This document shows, one piece after another, positions 63,817-64,000 of a stretch of 64,000 nt of DNA. Numbering within the stretch: position 1 is the stretch's first letter; every line of letters begins with the position of its first letter. The notes below the pieces were generated by a model. That model was not told the origin of the DNA. It ran no database searches and worked only from the letters and a program-made list of their open reading frames with translations. This DNA is from Teratosphaeria epicoccoides (Eukaryota; Ascomycota; Dothideomycetes; Mycosphaerellales; Teratosphaeriaceae), in NCBI GenBank assembly GCA_021401465.1, contig JADDMT010000041.1:186001-250000 (forward strand), given 5' to 3'. The position numbers and the translations under genes are program-made.

Positions 63817-64000
63817 TGTGACCTGCTGGATCGACGTCAGGATACATATGTACGGTGGGACTGTGCCACTGCTTATTACTACACATACTGTGTGGGAATT
63901 GTGAGGGCAACTATGCTCTTGCGCGTGAGAACTGGAGGTGCTTTTCAACATGGAATGCATTGAAGTGCAGGTGGCGCTCGAGCTGTGCTTCTGATTGGTC

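Overview
The window is nuclear DNA of a filamentous ascomycete, most likely a dothideomycete (Capnodiales/Mycosphaerellales-like). The evidence is about 26 protein genes with short introns (about 40-170 nt, GTRNGT donors, CTGAC/CTAAC branch points, AG acceptors), conserved eukaryotic housekeeping proteins, small fungal-type secreted proteins, and no operons, rRNA, tRNA or CRISPR. The species cannot be named from sequence alone. Most splice models were built by hand from splice signals plus protein-family alignment, so many gene ends differ from simple open frames.

Layout. 0-9 kb: GAF-domain N-terminus of a hybrid histidine kinase that is cut or split at the left edge, a coiled-coil protein, AP-2 mu, and a hidden three-exon V-ATPase subunit f (RNAseK-like) gene. 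9.7-22.3 kb: Rheb GTPase, a DHA2-type MFS transporter, SARAF, RIT1 and ELP3 (two tRNA-modifying enzymes tail to tail), and striatin. 23-26.7 kb: four small paralogous Myb/SANT-like nuclear proteins, on both strands, embedded in TTGAC/GTCAA-rich DNA. 29-37 kb: forkhead factor, GT8 glycosyltransferase, a possible small acylated protein, and glutathione synthetase. 37.7-46.5 kb: a SAM-domain SNF2 ATPase of the ATRX/ARIP4 type, ORC6, and the VRG4 GDP-mannose transporter. 47-54.5 kb is the accessory part: a broken P450, a 14-cysteine secreted protein, a possible hypothetical gene, a fungal SLATT membrane protein and a secreted propeller-like protein. 55.6-64 kb: FLX1-like mitochondrial carrier, two complex I accessory subunits (NDUFB3-like and NDUFB2-like), the CAF1/POP2 deadenylase, PEX3, and a tiny CxxC protein.

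Many neighbours are head to head with 0.3-1.3 kb between starts (AP-2 mu/V-ATPase f, SARAF/RIT1, ELP3/striatin, glutathione synthetase/SNF2, ORC6/VRG4, NDUFB3/CAF1), so shared promoters are likely. Others are tail to tail with as little as 21 bp between stops.

The most unusual signals are the four-gene Myb-like cluster, recurrent TTGAC-rich intergenic islands across the window, several stop-free 3n introns that allow read-through isoforms (one inside the Rheb P-loop), and the decayed P450 next to a cysteine-rich effector-like gene.
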